Notes under the pieces: generated by a model
Databases searched by the model: none
What the model saw: the letters and a program-made list of their open reading frames with translations, nothing else
Told to the model about the DNA's origin: nothing
Shown here: piece by piece, positions 60,745 to 64,000 of the stretch
Position numbering within the stretch: the stretch's first letter is position 1
Layout of the letters: the number at the start of each line of letters is the position of its first letter
NCBI GenBank assembly: GCA_027596075.1
Contig: JADGJC010000169.1
Span: 8,559 to 72,558, forward strand
Source of the DNA: Rhizophlyctis rosea
Taxonomy: Eukaryota > Chytridiomycota > Chytridiomycetes > Rhizophlyctidales > Rhizophlyctidaceae
Direction: 5' to 3'
Length of the DNA: 64,000 bases
Position numbers and translations under genes: made by a program

Positions 60745-63700
60745 TCAAGCACTCCTCTCCCCCCCACCCCTAACAATCAACCCCTCCCCCGCCGTCACCC
60801 CCTTCCCAACATACCCACCTCCGGCGGCACCCCCCGTCCTCCCCACCACAACCCCCCTCTGCAACCTCACAACCTCCGGCCACACAAAACTCTTCCTCGT
60901 AACCGTCGTAAAACACCTCCCATCAGTACCCACACCCAAAATCGGCACTCCCTCCCCCTCAGGCGCAATATACTTCCCTGCAGCATCCTGCGGACGTTCC
61001 GGCCGTGACGGGGGCGATGGCGGGTGGGGAAAGTTACCGTAGGTTTTTTGTGTTGTGGTGGTGAAATCTGTGGAGGGGAGAGGGCCACCGACGGTTTCGC
61101 CTAGGGTGATGAGCCAGCCTGGATCGGATTTGCGAGCTTCGGGTTTTTGGAGGTCTTCGGAGCCGCGGGTGCCATGTTTGGAGCCGCGCATGCTGCTGCC
61201 TCCACCGCCTGCTGCGTCTGTTCGACCACTGTCTCGCGCTCTTGGGTCGCTGTACTCTGTTCGGGTCGTGCTGCGTCCGACGTCGGAGCTAGCACCTAAT
61301 GTGAAATGCTCGCGGGTCAAATACTCCCGCGTGTGGCGGTTTTCGGTTTCTGCGTGGCGTCTGGCGGAGGCAAGGCGGGCAGGGGCCATAGGTAGGGTGT
61401 AGCGGGAGTGATGTTCGGTTGTTGGGAGAGGCAAGGACGATGGAGGGGCTTGTGGGCGGGAGGTAGGCGGGAGATGGGGCTTTGCGTAAGCTTGTGGGTT
61501 TTTGGTAAGCGGATTCGTGAACGTCGAGGTTGTTACGGATTGTGGGGTAGGTTGAGATGAGGTTGTGTCGAGTGGGATGGAAGATTTTGTGTCCAGACGC
61601 TGCAAAATGAGCAAGGACAGAGTAAGATCCAAAATAGCAGGTCCGTTCTTTGTGCATCTATCATCGAATGATGCTTCTCCATCCATCTCCCTCCCACCCT
61701 CCAACCTTAAACCACTGCACCAACTCACCTCAACCCCTCTCTCCCTGACGACCGGCAACACCTTGAAATCGTCCCTATGCGAGCTCGTCCCCATCCTCCT
61801 GTCATCATGATCCTCTTCCAAAACATGACTTTCCTGTCCCCCACGTTTCTGTCTTCTAAGTGCCTGCGTCGGATGTGGTGTGAAGGATGCGGCGTATTGA
61901 GTGGATGTTTGAGTTGGGGTTGTTGGTGTCTCGTTTCCGAGCTGTGGTTGTGACGGGGAGAAGTTTGAGGAGGGTTAGAGTGCAGGCGTAACGAACGGGG
62001 GTAGGTGAGTTGTGGGAAGGCGGGAGGAGGTGGGGAGGAAATCCAACCTGAAAATGCGTAGCTTTGAGATCCCGAATGGTATCTCCCATGTCGACTATCA
62101 GGTTCTTTCGGTCCAGCTTTTCGGGTAGGACGTAATCTGAGAAGGCGAAAAAGAGGGATTTTACTGATTACCTGACGTTCATTAACAAATTGGATGCCTA
62201 CATGCCCATCCGCCTGCAGGATTTCTCCCCTTTCCAAAAATCTCCCCAACTTCCGCACAACAAAGCAAAAACACCACCAAAAGAAAACACCTACCACCCC
62301 TCATCAAACTCCCCCCACCCCCAACACCTCCACCCCCAATATCAACCATCTCAATCAAACTCCCCCTCTTCCCACCATCCTCCCCCGCACCCTTCGGTCT
62401 CTCTACCCTCGGTATCGGCACCGCCTTCCAGCATCGCTTGCTCGTACTTTCCCACCCCCCTTTATCATCACCTAGAAGGAAATGGCTTTCCGTCCGGGAC
62501 TTGGAGGTTAGGATTGGGGCGGCCCGGGAGCGGGAGGGGTAGGGGTTTGTGAAGGGGTGGGAGGTGGCGGGTGTTTTCTGTAGGGAGGGGGGTNNNNNNN
62601 NNNGTGTGGGTGTTTTTGGGGGGGGGGGGGGGGGGGTTTTTTGGTGGGGGGGGGGGGTGTGGGGGGGGGGGGGTGGGGGGGGGGAGGAGGGAGGGAGAGG
62701 GGGGTACAGACCTCGTCGAAGGATTCTTTGTAGGTTGAGTGGTAGCGGTGAGGGTCGTGGGTGGTGGTTTCGTCGCGGTAGATTGGGGGGTAGCGCTGGA
62801 TTACATGGGGAACAGTTTTCAGCCATATCGAATGAGCAAGAGGGGGGGGGTAAAAGCATACTAAATATTGGTGATGTACCTACCTGATACCGTTTTAGCT
62901 CTTCCTTGACATTAACTCGTTCGAGTGACTGCAATTGTTAGATCTGTTAGCCACTCATTTCTCTGGAGCGGTTTTGGCACCAATACTAAAAAGCGAAGTT
63001 CTGTTTCATGATTCTGATTCCCTAACTTTATCCTGTTCACTTGCCCAAAAACCTTTATGGTCGAGGTAATCTTCTCCTGATCTGTGGCATCATGTCCAAG
63101 ACGACACAAGAACGCTCAGTGCGTCGCGTCCTTCCCTCCAACTCCCACGTTCTGAACTTCTCTTTAAAAACCTGCCCTGCACCTATACAAAAAACACGCA
63201 ATACCACAACCCCCACTTCTCGTACCTTAACATCCTTCCCAGGATAATCCCTCTTCGTCCGGCTCCGCTTCTCGCCCTCGCCGTCGGGTCCTTCGAGGAC
63301 GAAGTGGGATTGTTTCATTTCTTTCGCGACTGGAGGTGGGAGGAGGGGTGGTAGAGAGAGAGAGTTTGGAAAGTGATATTAGCTGAATCTCAAAGTGGGC
63401 TTCGGATTCGAGATAGAAAGGTTTTGGTCGCATGTATGTGTGGTATGGTGCACGTCATGGTTTTGTGGACGGTGTAATATTCGGAAGAACCCCCTCGCGT
63501 TTCCGTCCCTTCTTCCATTCCCGCCCCCTTTGCGGCCACATCCACGCCAGTGATGTACAAGAAAGTCCCCAAGGCCTCCCTCATTTTCACATTGGTCTAA
63601 ACCTCAGCACACACACAAATCTACGCATAGCCCCCCCCCTTTTCTTCTATCGACTCAATCCCTGGAACCCATGTCCAACACCAATGCCTGCGCTGACCAT

Positions 63701-63929
63701 GGTGCCTCTCTAAAGTTCTATGACAAATACATCCAACATCAACCCCCCCATCCCCCACCCCTCCCAAAACCCTCCAAAAAACCCGAAACCACCCATACTA
63801 ACCATCCCCCGCATCCCCCTTCCTCCCCCCACCCGCGACCGTCGGCGCAACAAACACCTCCTTCATAGTACTCTTCCACACGGGCGGCGTCTCATCCCCA
63901 TAATTCGCTGATAAGTGGCCGGTTTCCAT
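60745..63929 (-). CDS. Axonemal microtubule-associated repeat protein (inferred)
   Basis: Nine exons (63929-63803, 63329-63226, 62928-62884, 62795-62712, 62577-62291, 62229-62177, 62136-62048, 61941-61729, 61599-60745) join in phase to about 618 residues. The motif (S/T/E)HF-x-LG recurs: SHFVLEG, SHFLLGDD, THFQ|LGNE (split by an intron) and EHFTLGAS, each followed by Ser/Thr then Tyr. Tyr/Pro phrases such as LSANYGDETPP, YPPIYRDETTT and QKTYGNFP are typical of SAXO-like and other microtubule inner or outer proteins of cilia. It would act in the zoospore flagellum. The 62177 and 62291 donors are weak. The frame remains open upstream of 63929, so the start may lie farther out. A gap of 10 N lies in the intron 62578-62711. 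Confidence 0.6.
62594..62603. other. Assembly gap (10 N) in G-rich intron
   Basis: Ten N bases, followed by about 90 bases of nearly pure G (62611-62700). The block lies in the intron between the fourth and fifth exons of the axonemal gene, so coding sequence is not lost. The G tract probably stopped sequencing. Confidence 0.95.
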
Positions 63930-64000
63930 GTACGTATAGGCTGTGGTAAAATCAATCCACGTGTCAGCAATGGATGTAAGCGTCAGCAATGATTGGTGAC

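Overview
The window is nuclear DNA of a zoosporic, chytrid-type fungus; this is an inference from gene content. Genes are split by short spliceosomal introns with GT(A/G)AGT donors and CAG/TAG acceptors, mostly about 60-100 nt. The secretome includes a tyrosinase with two hevein-type CBM18 modules, an architecture known from chytrids, and a GH11 xylanase. Near the right edge is a repeat protein resembling axonemal microtubule proteins of flagellated cells. There are no bacterial, phage, plasmid or CRISPR features.

Layout. 1-7,900: gene-poor, with a degenerate tandem duplication (1.13-2.33 kb), a weak hypothetical minus-strand locus (4.1-5.2 kb) and a fold-back element (5.62-5.90 kb). 7.94-11.46 kb: six-exon, 954-residue membrane protein (+). 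11.92-14.23 kb: tyrosinase-CBM18 (-). 15.6-18.2 kb: single-pass membrane protein of unknown function (-), broken by an in-frame TGA. 19.8-20.9 kb: GH11 xylanase with two six-cysteine C-terminal domains (+). 22.1-25.2 kb: tandem pair of MATH-like/BTB genes (+), both with frame breaks. 25.5-30.6 kb: kinesin-3 with motor, FHA and C-terminal PX domains (-). 33.2-34.4 kb: PARP-like ADP-ribosyltransferase (+). 34.6-35.1 kb: small OB-fold, possibly Ten1-like gene (-). 35.4-36.9 kb: protein with a C-terminal membrane anchor (-). 37.8-38.8 kb: LRR protein (-), head-to-head with a TIR-like/TPR protein (38.86-41.05 kb, +). 41.7-42.0 kb: second fold-back element. 42.0-47.9 kb and 50.1-55.6 kb: gene-poor. 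47.9-50.1 kb: SLC35F6-type transporter (-). 55.6-56.2 kb: small secreted protein (-). 58.98-59.97 kb: Hsp70 fragment without most of its ATPase domain (-). 60.0-60.5 kb: hypothetical gene (+). 60.7-63.9 kb: axonemal-type repeat protein (-).

The genes are not an operon and do not form one pathway. Two themes are visible: secreted enzymes that carry extra binding modules (tyrosinase, xylanase), and cytoskeletal or vesicle proteins (kinesin-3, axonemal protein). A possible third theme is regulation or innate-immune-like sensing (BTB pair, LRR protein, TIR-like/TPR protein, PARP-like protein). Exon joins were checked by hand for phase. They close exactly for the 954-residue membrane protein, tyrosinase, xylanase, kinesin, transporter and axonemal genes. 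Several other loci carry frame breaks that may be pseudogenisation or single-base assembly errors. The assembly also shows a 10-N gap, a G19 run and a GC-only left end.
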